Of a stretch of 64,000 nucleotides of DNA, positions 19,711-35,235 are shown one piece after another (the stretch's first letter is position 1; every line of letters begins with the position of its first letter). The notes beneath the pieces are model-generated. The model was not told where the DNA came from. It saw nothing but the letters and a program-made list of their open reading frames with translations, and searched no databases. Location of the stretch: NCBI GenBank assembly GCA_040954595.2, contig CM082577.2, forward strand, positions 18,786,001-18,850,000, read 5' to 3'. Both the position numbers and the translations under genes were made by a program. The stretch is from Balanoglossus misakiensis. Lineage: Eukaryota; Hemichordata.

Positions 19711-20958
19711 TCAACGCACCTGTACCATTAGTGGTGGTTGGTTCGTGTGCCATACCACACTGTTTGCACTCCAGACTGGTTTCCGAGATAGCGCATCAGC
19801 ATTTCCATGGCGTACACCGGGACGATGGATACAGGTATAGTCAAAGCGACCGAGCGTCTCTAACCACCTAGCCAAATGCCCCTCTGGGTTCTTGAAATTA
19901 AGCAACCACACTAATGCAGCATGGTCAGTCCTCAGTGTGAATTTCTGGCCCAGTAAGTAGTGTTTGAAGTATTTTGTATACTCGATTACAGCCAACAGTT
20001 CACGACGCATTACACAGTACTTCCTTTCAGCACCCGATAGCACTCGGCCCGCATAACTAACAGGTCTCTCTTGGCCACCCTGTACTTGGCTCAACACTGC
20101 CCCTATGCCAATACCGCTAGCATCTGTATCCAGTATGAACTCACCCTTTTCCATCGGAAAAGCCAAAACTGGTGCTGATGTTAGTCTTGCCTTGAGCTGA
20201 TCAAATGCGTTTTGACAATTCTCTGTCCAAGCAAATACAGAATCTTTCTTTGTTAAGTCATGAAGAGGACGGGCCAATTCAGCAAACCGCTGTACAAAGC
20301 GTCTGTGGTATGACGCCAGCCCCAAGAAGCTTCTTACTTCTGTGACTGTCTCAGGAATCGGCCAGTCTCTAATAGCCTTGACCTTTCCTGGATCAGTAGC
20401 AACCCCTTCCCGAGAAACACGATGCCCCAAAAACTCAACACTGCGTGCAAAAAGCACACACTTACTCGGCTTTAATTTGAGATTTGAAGTACGAAGACGT
20501 TCAAATACCTTGCACAACCTTTCCAACTCTTCATCAAATGATCTGCCAAATATTATGATGTCATCTAGATACAAAAGCATTATTTCCCACTGCATACCGG
20601 TAAAGACGCGCTCCATCAGACGTTCAAACGTACTAGGGGCATTACACAACCCAAACGGGAGCACCCTCCACTGATAGAGTCCACTGCGCGTGACAAATGC
20701 GTTCTTTTCTTTAGATCCCTCGTCCAGTTCTACCTGCCAATACCCTGCTTGGAGGTCTAGCGTAGAAAACCATTCCGACCCGTACAACGCATCTAAAGAA
20801 TCGTTTATTCGTGGTATAGGGTAGGCATCTTTAATTGACACAGCGTTCAATTTTCTATAATCAACGCACAATCTTTGTGACCCATCTTTCTTACTAACAA
20901 GTACACACGGGGCTGCCCATGGACTAGTTGATTCTTCTATCAAACCCCGCTGTAACAA
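19711..20958 (-). pseudogene. gypsy2 reverse transcriptase-RNase H (unit A)
   Basis: The longest open piece of gypsy2 (415 codons). It has the RT fingers (SPWAAP), LDLQAGYWQ with a catalytic Asp, YLDDIIIF, then RNase H with TDASGIGIGAV, RRELLAV, RTDHAAL and GNADALSR. The upstream frame is the same but cut by TGA (21004-21006), where B and C have CGA. Unlike B and C, it keeps the Lys codon before CVLFAR and has no 14-bp deletion in RNase H. Motifs look functional in isolation, but it lacks an intact Gag-Pol context. Confidence 0.85.
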
Positions 20959-21003
20959 GTCAGAAACCTGTCGTTCTATTTCTTCCCGTTTCCATACCGG
21001 AGT

Positions 21004-22108
21004 TCAATATGCGGGTTGCCTTACTGGCGTGGCATTATTGGTTTCAATTTTATGTCGAATGATCCCAGTTTTACCAATATCATGATCTCCCCGACTAAAC
21101 ACATCATGGTACAGTGTCAACATCTTTAAAACCCTTTCTTGTTGGTAAACTGATAATTTTTTGCAAATTCTTGTGTATAAATCCAGTACATGACCTGGAA
21201 GAGGAACATTGCTTCCAGGGCAGGCTTTTGCCTCTTCAGTGCCAGAGGGCGCTCTATCACTGTCATTACCCCAAGATTCAACTGCACACTGATCGGTTCG
21301 GAGTAATCTCACAACAGTACCAGCCCTCACATGTACAGGTTCAACACTAGCATTGAGAACTCTAACTGGTAAATGGGTAGATCTCGTGGTCACTAAAGCT
21401 TTACATGTCATAATGCCTTGCTCCAGCAATTTACCCCCTTGTACTGGTAACACAACCGCTGTAAGACAAGTATCCGGGGAAGACTTATCTGTTCTCCCCA
21501 CCCAGGTTGAATGAATTCTCATTCCCTGTGCACACCCACTTCCAACCTTTGCTGGTCCCGCAAACCAAGGTTCACTGGCGATTGGAGTCCTACACATTTT
21601 AGCCGGAATAATCATTTCATGTCCAGGGGGAACAAAAACGTCTCCCGCTACCTTTACACGACAAATGAACGGTTTCATTGTACCAGTGTTACTACATTTC
21701 AACCGTTCCCCTTTAATGACTAGCTCCCCTGTCCCTGTATCAATAATACACCCAATTGAATGTAGAAAGCTTATACCAATAATGCCATCAGAGCATAGTT
21801 CAGCTACCCACTAATACCGGAGAGATAGCCCTAGCCCCACCCAAGCAGATATCTAGGTTAACAACTCCACTAACCATAAGTGGTGTACCATCAGCTTGGT
21901 TCACCTTTACATTTATTGGTTGCAATGCACCGTGAACTCCCACTGAAATTTTCCTATACATTTCTTCTGATATCACCATATCAGTTGCTCCCGTATCAAC
22001 CAGAAAATTCCCCGATACACCACCGGCAGAGGCCTGTATGTACATACTTCTGACACTTGTATTGTTATTAGCCGGTTGAATTTCCCTAATATTTCCAGTA
22101 GTCTGCAC
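21004..22108 (-). pseudogene. gypsy2 protease and start of Pol (unit A)
   Basis: FLVDTGATDMVIS marks the aspartic protease. About 4 extra bases near 21809 (CCCA, absent in B and C) shift the frame after PVLV. The rest, 21702-21004, is open to the TGA before RT and includes the linker found upstream of RT in Gypsy Pol. Confidence 0.75.
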
Positions 22109-22179
22109 ACACTGATCAACTGCCTCCCCTTTGGGTCCATACTGGTTGGCTGAGGGTTGACCCGACTTCCGCTCAGCCC

Positions 22180-23019
22180 CTAATCGTTTCCCGAAACCTT
22201 GGGTCGGGTGGGACAGTCCCGCTTCAGATGCCCTGATTCATTACAGTGCCAACACAAACGGCCACTCTGAACTTGTCCAGATGGGTTTTTTATACTAGTG
22301 TTGACCACACGGGCCTTAACCTTTTGGTCAAGTTCAGCTAATTTGTCGGTGATCAAATCAACTTTGTTTGCTATCACCCCTATCACTGACTCCAGAGTCT
22401 GAGCCATTTTTGCGTCACCCGCTTCAATACCTCTCACTTGTTTACCCAACCCTTTATTGGTTTCAGGGCCATGGCTTTTCTCTAATAACTGAAAATTCTC
22501 CTCCCAAACTGTAGCCTGTATAATGTCGTCAAGTGTGGCACTGGGGGTCCTACCCGCTTCATTAACACGCCTACGCATAGCAGAATCAGTCAATAAATTG
22601 AAAAATGCGTCTATACATAGCCGTTCGAATATGTGACCTTTGGCATCAGGGTACCCAAGTGTTACCATTTCCCTGATATCCTGTCCAAGCCCACTTAGAG
22701 ACTCGCTGGGCTGGAGTACTCTTTGTCTTAATTTTAAACGATAGGTGTCTTCCTGTCCCCCAAAACCAAATCTATGATCTAGTAGTTTGCACACTTTCTG
22801 GTATGTCAATGACTTTCTGTCAATTGATGTTAACAGCCGCTGGGCTGCCCCATACAACATGGCTTGGAGATACTTCAACTTTTCAACCTCTCTCCACACA
22901 TTTATTTCCGCATAAATTTCAAAGTGTGCGAAATAATCATGCCATGCAAGCGATCCATCATACTTATCAGGCTTAAGTATGGACCCGTGTTTACCTGTAC
23001 ATGATTTGCTATAGATCCT
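22180..23019 (-). pseudogene. gypsy2 Gag (unit A)
   Basis: Frame open from a TGA at 23020-23022 down to 22180, with no ATG near its start, so the N-terminus is lost or spliced. PDKYDGSLAWHDYF marks the capsid start. A coiled-coil-like stretch precedes a CCHC knuckle CWHCNESGHLKRDC. B and C have 15 bp before the knuckle and 6 bp near 38007 that A lacks, both in frame. Gag otherwise reads through in A but carries a TAA in B and C. Confidence 0.75.
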
Positions 23020-23459
23020 TCACTACGCACGGCGATATACCGCAGTGCAAAATCGGTCAGTCAATAGTTAAATCACTTCACTGGAGAACACACAATTTCC
23101 ACCCTCCTGAACCAAATACCTAGAAAACCCTAGCTAAACCTTGGAATCGAATTTCCAAACAGACTATCGTTGTTTCCCGTTCTGGCAGATAATTGTTTTG
23201 CTACCGTGTAGAGCGGGTATATGAATCCACCCACATAAGGTGTATGCCCCCGGACCTACGCGGTTTGTGCAACGTGCCGGATCGAACAACAACGACGTCT
23301 ACCCAGTATGCAAGATGGCTACAATATGGCGCCAAAACGCATACACTCGCCTACAATAACAGAGTTACTTACAGCAGATCTGGAAACCGATGCGTTCATC
23401 ATGCAGTACAACTATCCCAACCGCTGTCGTGGACCCGGTAATGGTAGCGTCGCCCACGA

Positions 23460-23827
23460 TGAAATCCTCCCGTACACTTCAACTGGACTACCAACCACCT
23501 CGACAGGGTCGGATCGCTTGGAATAGTTGTCAGTGAACACCCTCTCACATGTACATTGACTCAGCGCAACACCAGCCGGAATGGTTAACAAGAACAACGG
23601 ATTTATGTGTATTTCGACTGTGTTACAAACTTTCACGTCTGCCCAGTTCGGAGGTGGAAACCCAAGAGAGCGAGAATGAGGTGTATCCCCAGCAAAAGTA
23701 GCCCGCCCCAACTATTACCCAATCAGCACGAATGTGAAGTTCACGTGATATAGTCCGGCCAATCACAGTTCCAGCCTGCTTCCTGATAGGCTCAAGCAGC
23801 GGTAACTTTGCAAGGTTTTCCATGACA
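23460..23827 (-). repeat. gypsy2 5' LTR (unit A/B junction)
   Basis: 368 bp. On the plus strand it runs from TGAAATCC to CCATGACA (TG..CA on either strand). The outer end is fixed by the 3' LTR match. The inner end is inferred from TG/CA and a nearby TGG, so it is less certain. The flank TTATTGTGATATATAGG recurs after every copy. Confidence 0.6.
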
Positions 23828-24048
23828 TTATTGTGATATATAGGTGAGAAATATATTGGAAAATGTCTTGATTACAAAAATATGTCATGAAATTATTGAC
23901 TAGCAAGAACCATGTGTATATGTATGGCCAAGGGGAAATTTTTAACTTCTAGTTCTGAACATTAACGTTATTGCGCAGGCTACTGTAACCACATTCAAAT
24001 AATACATACAATTTTCTGTTGCACCAGTGCTTTGACCTTACAGTAATT
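23658..24048. repeat. 391-bp direct repeat, left copy (unit B)
   Basis: As 191-581. Partner at 26020-26410. Private TTGATTAC where the others have TTCATAAC/TTCATTAC. Confidence 0.85.
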
Positions 24049-24059
24049 CTACCTCACGA

Positions 24060-24067
24060 TGACGTCA
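24060..24067. promoter_or_regulatory. CRE-type octamer upstream of DIRS gag (unit B)
   Basis: TGACGTCA in the gag leader of the only unit with an open gag frame. Confidence 0.35.
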
Positions 24068-24301
24068 GTCAGGGATCCCGTGAGATTGCACAAATCTCCC
24101 ATGATTCAGTGCGCATTCTACCCTTTTCAGTCTAGGCGTACTTTATCGGGGGTCCCCAAAAATTTGGGATTTCGCCAGAATTATTTACACTTTAAGTGAA
24201 CCAAGTTCACGAGTGTGAAGATCGAAAATATTCAATCATTATACCTCAAAGAAATCTGTGAAAATTTCACACATAAAGCCGAAAACGGCAAAACAGACGG
24301 C

Positions 24302-25867
24302 ATGGCGAAGACCGCCAGCAGTGCGAATGAACTGTCTGCACTCGAGTTGGACGCTGACGCTGCTGTGAGACCCTTATCAAGAGACTCCTCTCGTGCTATG
24401 ACCAGAACCAATACTGTAGCTGGCAAAAGTAGGAAATCCGATAAGCCAACACAAGTTTCACGTGCAGATCGCAGACAAGAGATGATTAATATTACGTCCA
24501 CTCGCAAGAACTCGAACTATGAGGAGCAAACAAATATGGCGCCTGTTCCATACAGCGCTGATGCTAACGGTGACGTCATCGTCCCCGTCCAGACACAGAA
24601 GCCCGCGCCGGGGTTGCTGGACGGTACTGATAGAAATCACGTACCGATGGTTGCGGACATTCCGCTAACAACAGTGACGACGTCAAACGAAAATGCAAAC
24701 CACGATTTGACTACAATTTTAGGTCACTTTTCGGCTATGCAACAACAATCCATGCAAGCCTTTGCACAGGTCATGTCCGATACTATGCACAAGACATTAG
24801 CCGAAGCCCTAACAGATGGCAATCGCAAACGTCCCGCTGGGCCAGGGAATGAAAATCATGACAGAAACATTGGAGGTAAGAGACCAAAAATTCCAATCAG
24901 CGGAGATGAACACGAGATTCAAAGACTTTCAGTTTTGGCAAATGAATATGATGGGACTAATCACAAAGTGGAAAGCGTATCGGCCCATTCAAACGCTGAG
25001 GAAGATATCGATACAATAGTATCAAACATGATCGAATCGGAAATTCAGCAGACAACACAGTTGCAACAGGATGTAACTGCTGATACAGGGGATGAAACCG
25101 ACAACGAAAGTGCATCGGTTGGGCTGGGACAAGCCTCAGATAACTGGCTCAGTGACCTTGCCCAAGAACTTGATTTGGAGGACAACAAATTTGGGCCTCC
25201 AGTTGTAACAAAATTGGCTGAAATAGCCAACAAAATGATGACGACACCCCTGGGGAAAGATTGCTTGAAGGAGAAATTTAAGCAATACTATGCGCCTGAG
25301 AATTGTGACAAAGTCGTGGTGGCCAAAGTCAACAAAGAAATCTGGTACAAAGTAAAACCAGAAACAAGGTCTCGTGACATTAAGTTACAGGCTGTGCAAA
25401 AGTGCATGATCAAAGCCATGATACCAGTATTGCAAATAACTGATGGTTTACTTCACGCCAAGAAATCAGTTACAAAGGTCGATGTTTCCAAAACTGTGAA
25501 GCAGCTCACAGATTCCCTTGCCTTCTTGGGTCAAGGATGTTGGGAGATAAACCAAAGACGTAGAGCCATGATAAGGCCTGACCTTAATCGCCAATATCAG
25601 CAACTCTGCTCCAAACAAGTACCACTGACAACATTCCTCTTCGGAGATGATCTTGCAAAGCAAGTGAATGACATCAAAACCACCAACCGGGTTAGCTCCA
25701 AGTTGTCAGGCAACCACAAATATAAAACTGTACAAGGCTATGGTCGTGGTGGCGGTTTCCGGGGCAACTACCAAAATGCAAGAGGAAAAAACTCTTACCC
25801 CTTCCGCAGAAAGCAGCAACATCATAATGCTCCCTTGTGGAAGAGAGGGACAGAGGGCCAAAAGTAG
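24302..25867 (+). CDS. DIRS-like Gag, open frame (unit B)
   Basis: 521 aa from the first in-frame ATG (24302). The frame is open back to about 24197 without an ATG. N-terminal part basic and Ser/Thr-rich. A helical Gln/Met segment is followed by an NLS-like NRKRPAG..GGKRPKIP, an acidic middle, then the core ELDLEDNKFGPPVV..LAEIANKM..YAPENCD..VNKEIWYKV..RSRDIKLQ. That core is the pattern I associate with Gag of DIRS-1-type elements in aquatic animals. A GRGGGFRGNYQNARG tail suggests RNA binding. Only this copy is unbroken. The partner RT/recombinase frame is truncated 6 nt downstream, so a protein could be made but not mobilise itself. Family assignment is from memory. Confidence 0.7.
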   Translation: MAKTASSANELSALELDADAAVRPLSRDSSRAMTRTNTVAGKSRKSDKPTQVSRADRRQEMINITSTRKNSNYEEQTNMAPVPYSADANGDVIVPVQTQKPAPGLLDGTDRNHVPMVADIPLTTVTTSNENANHDLTTILGHFSAMQQQSMQAFAQVMSDTMHKTLAEALTDGNRKRPAGPGNENHDRNIGGKRPKIPISGDEHEIQRLSVLANEYDGTNHKVESVSAHSNAEEDIDTIVSNMIESEIQQTTQLQQDVTADTGDETDNESASVGLGQASDNWLSDLAQELDLEDNKFGPPVVTKLAEIANKMMTTPLGKDCLKEKFKQYYAPENCDKVVVAKVNKEIWYKVKPETRSRDIKLQAVQKCMIKAMIPVLQITDGLLHAKKSVTKVDVSKTVKQLTDSLAFLGQGCWEINQRRRAMIRPDLNRQYQQLCSKQVPLTTFLFGDDLAKQVNDIKTTNRVSSKLSGNHKYKTVQGYGRGGGFRGNYQNARGKNSYPFRRKQQHHNAPLWKRGTEGQK

Positions 25868-25872
25868 TGGAC

Positions 25873-25974
25873 ATGCCCCAGGTTAGTGATGAAGGTGAGC
25901 ACAAATACACAGAAAACGTGCCAGTCAAGCCATTTGAGGCAGGTGCACTGAGACAATATGTAAATAAATTTTGA
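25873..25974 (+). pseudogene. Start of the second DIRS ORF, truncated (unit B)
   Basis: As 2404-2505: 33 codons, then TGA, then loss of homology at the 391-bp repeat. Confidence 0.3.
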
Positions 25975-26189
25975 CCATGGTACAAGGTTGCGAAATTGAA
26001 TTTGTGAAATCACCATGGCAAACCCAAGAGAGCGAGAATGAGGTGTATCCCCAGCAAAAGTAGCCCGCCCCAACTATTACCCAATCAGCACGAATGTGAA
26101 GTTCACGTGATATAGTCCGGCCAATCACAGTTCCAGCCTACTTCCTGATAGGCTCAAGCAGCGGTAACTTTGCAAGGTTTTCCATGACA

Positions 26190-28230
<2,041 letters not shown>

Positions 28231-28237
28231 CCATTAA

Positions 28238-29124
28238 CCCTTTGAACATCGCTCGGAGGTTTACCGCCGCAGGATGACCTTTTGACCCATAATTTTTCAA
28301 TATGCTGACGTCAAGGCATTTTCCCGCCGACATTGTAAATCCAGCCATATGAAAGCAAGTTAAAAAGCTAGGGGACCCTAATGTGACCTTCCAAATGACT
28401 TGAAATTGATTCCTATGCGAGCGACTACATAAAAAATAGTGATATCCAAGCAGCGATTTTTAGCGAAAGTTGACAGAGATTTAAAAATGGCGACCCGACG
28501 ATAGTTACGCATTGATCCATTGCAAGATGAGGATGCTTTCTGGGCTCATTTTGACCGAGTACTAGTAGATAGTAGCTCAGAAAGTGAAGATGAAGAACAA
28601 GACCAGCCTGACATCGTTATGGACCAAGATGGTGACCCCAACCGCGCGAACGATGAAGAAGAATTTGAGCCAGAGCCCGCGATCCAGCCACCCCCACCAG
28701 TTCGGCAACGAGTGAGAAGACTGCCCCGAGCCCGCGAAGTAAACCCACCACCTATGATATGGCAGGGCATCATAATAAACGGTAGGCAGGCTCCTATTTA
28801 TAATCAACGACGTGGACCGACGAGACAAATGCCAACTGACAGTACACCATTAGATTATTTTCGGACATAAAGTCATCGTCATCGTCGTGTCGTGTCACAA
28901 TCATTATTTTGGACATATGCTTACTGTGTGATGAAAGGTGAGAGCGCAGTCAAAAGGTCGGGCTGAATAATACAGAGACTCTGAAAATATGGTACCTTAT
29001 TCTTATCAAACATGTTGATGGATATTTTGACAATTGTGACATGTGAACATTTACAAAAAAATGAAATAAATTTGCTTCAAACTCATTGGCAAAACAAGGA
29101 CATGGAGTTGTTGTATATTTGTTA
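28238..29124 (+). mobile_element. piggyBac-type remnant, copy 1 (unit B)
   Basis: TTAA 28234-28237 then CCCTTTGAAC. Right end missing as in A. Confidence 0.75.
28487..28870 (+). pseudogene. piggyBac transposase N-terminus (copy 1, unit B)
   Basis: Same ATG followed by TAG at codon 6, so the nonsense change predates array growth. One silent difference near 28822 (ACGAGA versus ACAAGA). Confidence 0.6.
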
Positions 29125-31053
<1,929 letters not shown>

Positions 31054-31077
31054 ACCTTGACTACCCAGTGACATTAA

Positions 31078-32262
31078 AGAGGAACGACACCCACAATTTT
31101 GGGCTTCAAAGTACAAACCGGGTGTCAAAAACGGCAACGTTCCGATGGGTTAATTCACTTTCACTTCCTGCGCAAGCAGAAGACGCGAGTTGAAAATACT
31201 ACAGTGACGTCAGCAACTTGCGTAGCAGTCAACGCGTAGCACTCTTACACATTCGACGTGTCATTTCCAATAAACAGACACATTTTGCGCGGATCTGACA
31301 TGGCGAAATGTCAAGTTCATGATTTTAAAAACATATTCGGAAAATCGACGGGGATAAGTTTCTTTCAAAGGCAATGCTCTACGTGTATTGTATTTGTCAA
31401 TGCGTGCAGACATAGACCCTGCAATGTCCACGATGCCATGCATGTCGACGTTTATGAACAAACCGTAAGGCCTATACAAAGTTGTTCTAACTGCCGCTGA
31501 TAATAATAAACGTACCGTTTTAAATCTTTCCTGCACGTTTTTTGGTACACGTATTTGGGTTTAATTTCCATTTATTGACGATCGCATAGTTATCAAATGA
31601 AAGCAACTAAAAAGGGCAGTTTTAATACATTTCAAGAGACGAAACATGCATAGAATAACTATGGTATTGGCTTCCATTATACTACGGACGTACTACACCT
31701 GGACAGCAGGACGATGCACCCGCGTTCTTTTCAACTCCATAAAAGGTGACAAAGTATTTTTGTAAGAAAAGTGGTTCGAAAAGGTGACAACGAGTGAGAG
31801 ACAACAAGGGAGGGTATTGTTAATAGCATTGTCTGTTTCACCATAGACCCTAGGGTCTATGGTTTCACTGAAACCACACCAAGTGTAAGCCTTGACAAAT
31901 GGGAAACATCGGAGATGATCAGAACTGCATGAACTTTTGTCCTCTGTAAAATTCAGTCTCTTGGTCGTAGAAGGGAATCTCTGGTTCAAAATTGTAGCCT
32001 ACTACCCGAGAATATGTTGCTATGCTAACGTCGTCGGTCGCGTGAGTGCAGGCGTGTATAAGCATAAGCTCGCTCCAACGCGTCGGCAGCGGACAACGGT
32101 ACCACAAGTTGCTGACGTCACTCACTTCCGGGTTCGCGCAGTTTTTGGCTGGCTGTAGCTCTGTTATGCGTAAGTGAAAGTGAATGAAACCAACGTTTTT
32201 CATAGTATTTTTTTAATCGCATTTCGCAGAATTGGCTCAAAAACGGATCACAACGTTCCACT
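31078..32262. mobile_element. TTAA-flanked DNA transposon, uninterrupted (unit B)
   Basis: 1,185 bp between TTAA 31074-31077 and 32263-32266, with ends AGAGGAACG../..CGTTCCACT. This is the pre-insertion state: GTATTTGGGTTTAATTTCC at 31551-31569 is where gypsy1 sits in A and C. Holds the THAP-like frame (31300-31500), the palindrome (31840-31863) and an unrecognised minus frame (31919-32203). No complete transposase fits in this length, so it is non-autonomous. Confidence 0.65.
31300..31500 (+). pseudogene. THAP-like fragment (unit B)
   Basis: Identical in plan to 7831-8031: one zinc Cys replaced by Phe, no transposase domain. Confidence 0.3.
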
Positions 32263-32266
32263 TTAA

Positions 32267-32775
32267 CCCTTTGAACCCCGCTCAGAGGTTTACCGCCGCA
32301 GGATGACCTTTTGACCCCTAATTTTTCAATATGCTGACGTCAAGGCATTTTCCCGCCGACATTGTAAATCCAGCCATATGAAAGCAAGTTAGGAAGCTAG
32401 GGGACCCTAATGTGACCTTCCAAATGACTTGAAATCGATTCCTATGCGAGCGACTACATAAAAAATAGTGATATCCAAGCAGCGATTTTTAGCGAAAGTT
32501 GACAGAGATTTAAAAATTGCGACCCGACGACAGTTACGCAATGATCCATTGCAAGACGAGGATGCTTTCTGGGCTCATTTTGACCGAGTACTAGTAGATA
32601 GTAGCTCAGAAAGTGAAGATGAAGAACAAGACCAGCCTGACATCGTTACGGACCAAGATGGTGACCCCAACCGCGCGAACGATGAAGAAGAATTTGAGCC
32701 AGAGCCCGCGATCCAGCCACCCCCACCAGTTCGGCAACGAGTGAGAAGACTGCCCCGTGCCCGCGAAGTAAACCC
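32267..32775 (+). mobile_element. piggyBac-type remnant, copy 2 (unit B)
   Basis: Abuts the preceding transposon across one TTAA (32263-32266) and ends at the gypsy2 LTR fragment. Confidence 0.75.
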
Positions 32776-32815
32776 ATTACCCAATCAGCACGAATGTGAA
32801 GTTAACGTGATATAG
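32519..32815 (+). pseudogene. piggyBac transposase N-terminus (copy 2, unit B)
   Basis: Start codon ATT, codon 6 intact. B has CCCGCGATCC where A and C have CCCACGATCC (Ala versus Thr), a marker for tracing C's ancestry. Confidence 0.6.
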
Positions 32816-33160
32816 TCCGGCCAATCACAATTCCAGCCTACTTCCTGATAGGCTCAAGCAGCGGTAACTTTGCAAGGTTTTCCATGACATTCCCCCCAAC
32901 TAGACTTGGTTACTCTCCGAGACCCAGTCATAGCAATCTAAACTACAATAACAAATGGAACACAGAAATCAATAATTCAAATACTAAGTCAAAAGAGCAC
33001 ATCACTGTTTCTGTTTTAAAGTCTTTGACTCTTAGTGTTCGAAGGTGCAGTTCAATCTACCTTCTGTCTCAGTAAAATAAGTGTCCTTGTCAAATGGCAC
33101 ACGTATCCTGGTACCCATTTTGTTTTCTTCATCGTCAACAGGTGCTTGAAGTTTTCGTCC

Positions 33161-35171
33161 TCAACAGGCGCCTGTGAATCCGTAGAAAAGCGTTGGCTTC
33201 CGGCTTCTTTTAGGGTATCTCTTAGGTGTATCTTCGTCTCTGATCATTTCCGGTTCAACCCCCGGTGGATCATCAGTGGTTACATCCAGGGTTTCTCCGC
33301 CTACTGCTTCATCTGCATCAGTGTCAAAGTAGTGTTCTTGGGTTTCCGGTGGGGAATCCTCTTGACCGCTGGCATACGTCTTTCCATCAGCTGGCAATTT
33401 GTCAATAGGTTCTTCTGATTTTGGTCCACTTAGGGTCCTGGTGTCTGCTTTCTGGGTCTCTTCAAAGGGATCTTCAGGTCTGTTTTCTTGCACCCTCTCA
33501 TCTAAGGGGGCAAGCTTCACTTTGTCTAGCCAGCCAGGTAGGCCAGGACCTGTGTATCCCTTCAGCTTCTCAAAGTGAACCACTTTAAACTTTGTCCGGG
33601 GCCCACGCTGGATCCGGTATACAACTTCAGTCAGTCTGTTCACCACCATATACGGTCCCTCATACGCCATCTGTAGTTTCGGGCTTTGACCCTTCTTCCT
33701 CCTTTCGTCTCTTAGCCAAACAAATTCACCAGGCTGGAAAGACTTATGAAGGGCATTACAATCGTAATATCTCTTATAGGTCCTAGTACTTGCCTTCAAC
33801 TGCTCTCTTGCCCGGTAATGGGCATTTCGCAACTTATCGCGCAGTTTAGCCACATAGTCACCCCCAGATTCCTCCTCAAATTCAATCTCAAATATCAGAT
33901 CGATGGGCAGTGTCACCTCCCTACCCAGCATCATCATATTCGGAGTTTCACCTGTGGCTGGGTGTACCGAAGAGCGGTCGCCATTGTAGCGCAAGACAGA
34001 TGTTGGTCCCAGTCTTTTTGGTATTTCAGGGGGTCCATATAAGACTTTATCGTAGACACAAGACAATGGTTAAATTTTTAAACCATCCCGTCTCCCTGTG
34101 GGTGTCAAGGCGTGGTGTATGTTTTGTCCACCCCTAGCAATTTGCAGACCTCCACGAATACTGACGAGATGAAATTTCGGCCTCTATCTGAATGTACCTC
34201 GTGAGGCATACCAAACCTACTGAAAAAATCGTCGACCAGTACCTTTGCCACTGTGGTTGCCATTGGAATAGGGAATGCCTCCATCCATTTGCTAAAATAG
34301 TCTCCGACAACCAATACCTTCAGGTAGCCATTGTAACTCTCCACAAATGGTCCCAGAACATCAATGGCCACCCTCTCCATGGGACACCCCACCACATACA
34401 ATTGTAAGGGAGCCTTGTGCCTTTTACCAGGCACCCGCTTGCGTGAAACACACCTCACATGAACGCACCCACGATCTGACATCTACAGACATGCCATGCC
34501 AGTAATACCTCTGCCTCATCTTGTCAAGTGTTTTTGTCATCCCTAAGTGACCACCTGCGTTTGCATCATGCAACCCTCCAATCACCACATTACAGCCGAC
34601 TCCCATCTCCTGTACAGCACGCCCCTGTAGACTATCAATTGTTCATACATAGCCCAGTATGCCTTCGTGGCTGCCGAACACGGAGAGATCTCATTCCAGT
34701 CTAGTCGACTTTCCCTCCCCTCCCTAGCCTTCAAGACAACTGAAATATCAGGATCACTAAGTTGACAATCTCTAAGCTTTTCACTGGACCAAACGACTTC
34801 CCTGGCAACAACCTCTGCCTTTGTTGCCAAGGCATTCTCCCCAATGCCCTCCGCGGTTGGCCAGTCCTGTTCATCACAGCTGCCAGGATCAAAATTTTCC
34901 CAATCACCTGGACAGCTGTCCTTGTTGTCATAGCCGTATCAAACAATCTGCAACCCTCTACTTTGGCATTTTTGTCCTGAGAACTGTCATCTAGTCTATC
35001 GGTCCCTCCACACTCTGGCAGTTCACGGTACAACTGTTCGAACCGTACAACACTATTTTGTCTCATCGATGGAGATTTGCATTCAAACTCTGGTGCAAGT
35101 GGATTCAACGCACCTGTACCATTAGTGGTGGTTGGTTCGTGTGCCATACCACACTGTTTGCACTCACGCAC
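33161..35171 (-). pseudogene. gypsy2 integrase region (unit B)
   Basis: Same pieces as A: C-terminal part 33161-34066, core 34105-34482, zinc-binding part 34424-34606, linker to 35171. Same TGA and TAA at the third catalytic position, so these stops predate amplification. Confidence 0.8.
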
Positions 35172-35235
35172 TGGTTTCCGAGATAGCGCATCAGCATTTC
35201 CATGGCGTACACCGGGACGATGGATACAGGCATAG

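Larger units (their letters stand above)
17382..23827 (-). mobile_element. gypsy2: degenerate Ty3/Gypsy element (unit A)
   Basis: Minus-strand element with gag, protease, RT, RNase H and integrase in order. It has a 5' LTR (23460-23827) and a 3' LTR cut to 114 bp. Multiple stops and frameshifts leave it dead. A gag leader of about 440 bp (23020-23459) holds no gene. A candidate primer site (TGGGCGACGC on the minus strand, 3 nt inside the LTR) matches no tRNA I recognise. Confidence 0.85.

Noticed and set aside
23400-23460. TGGGCGACGC on the minus strand as gypsy2 primer site
   Set aside because: The position is plausible, but it matches no tRNA 3' end I can recall, so no tRNA is assigned.
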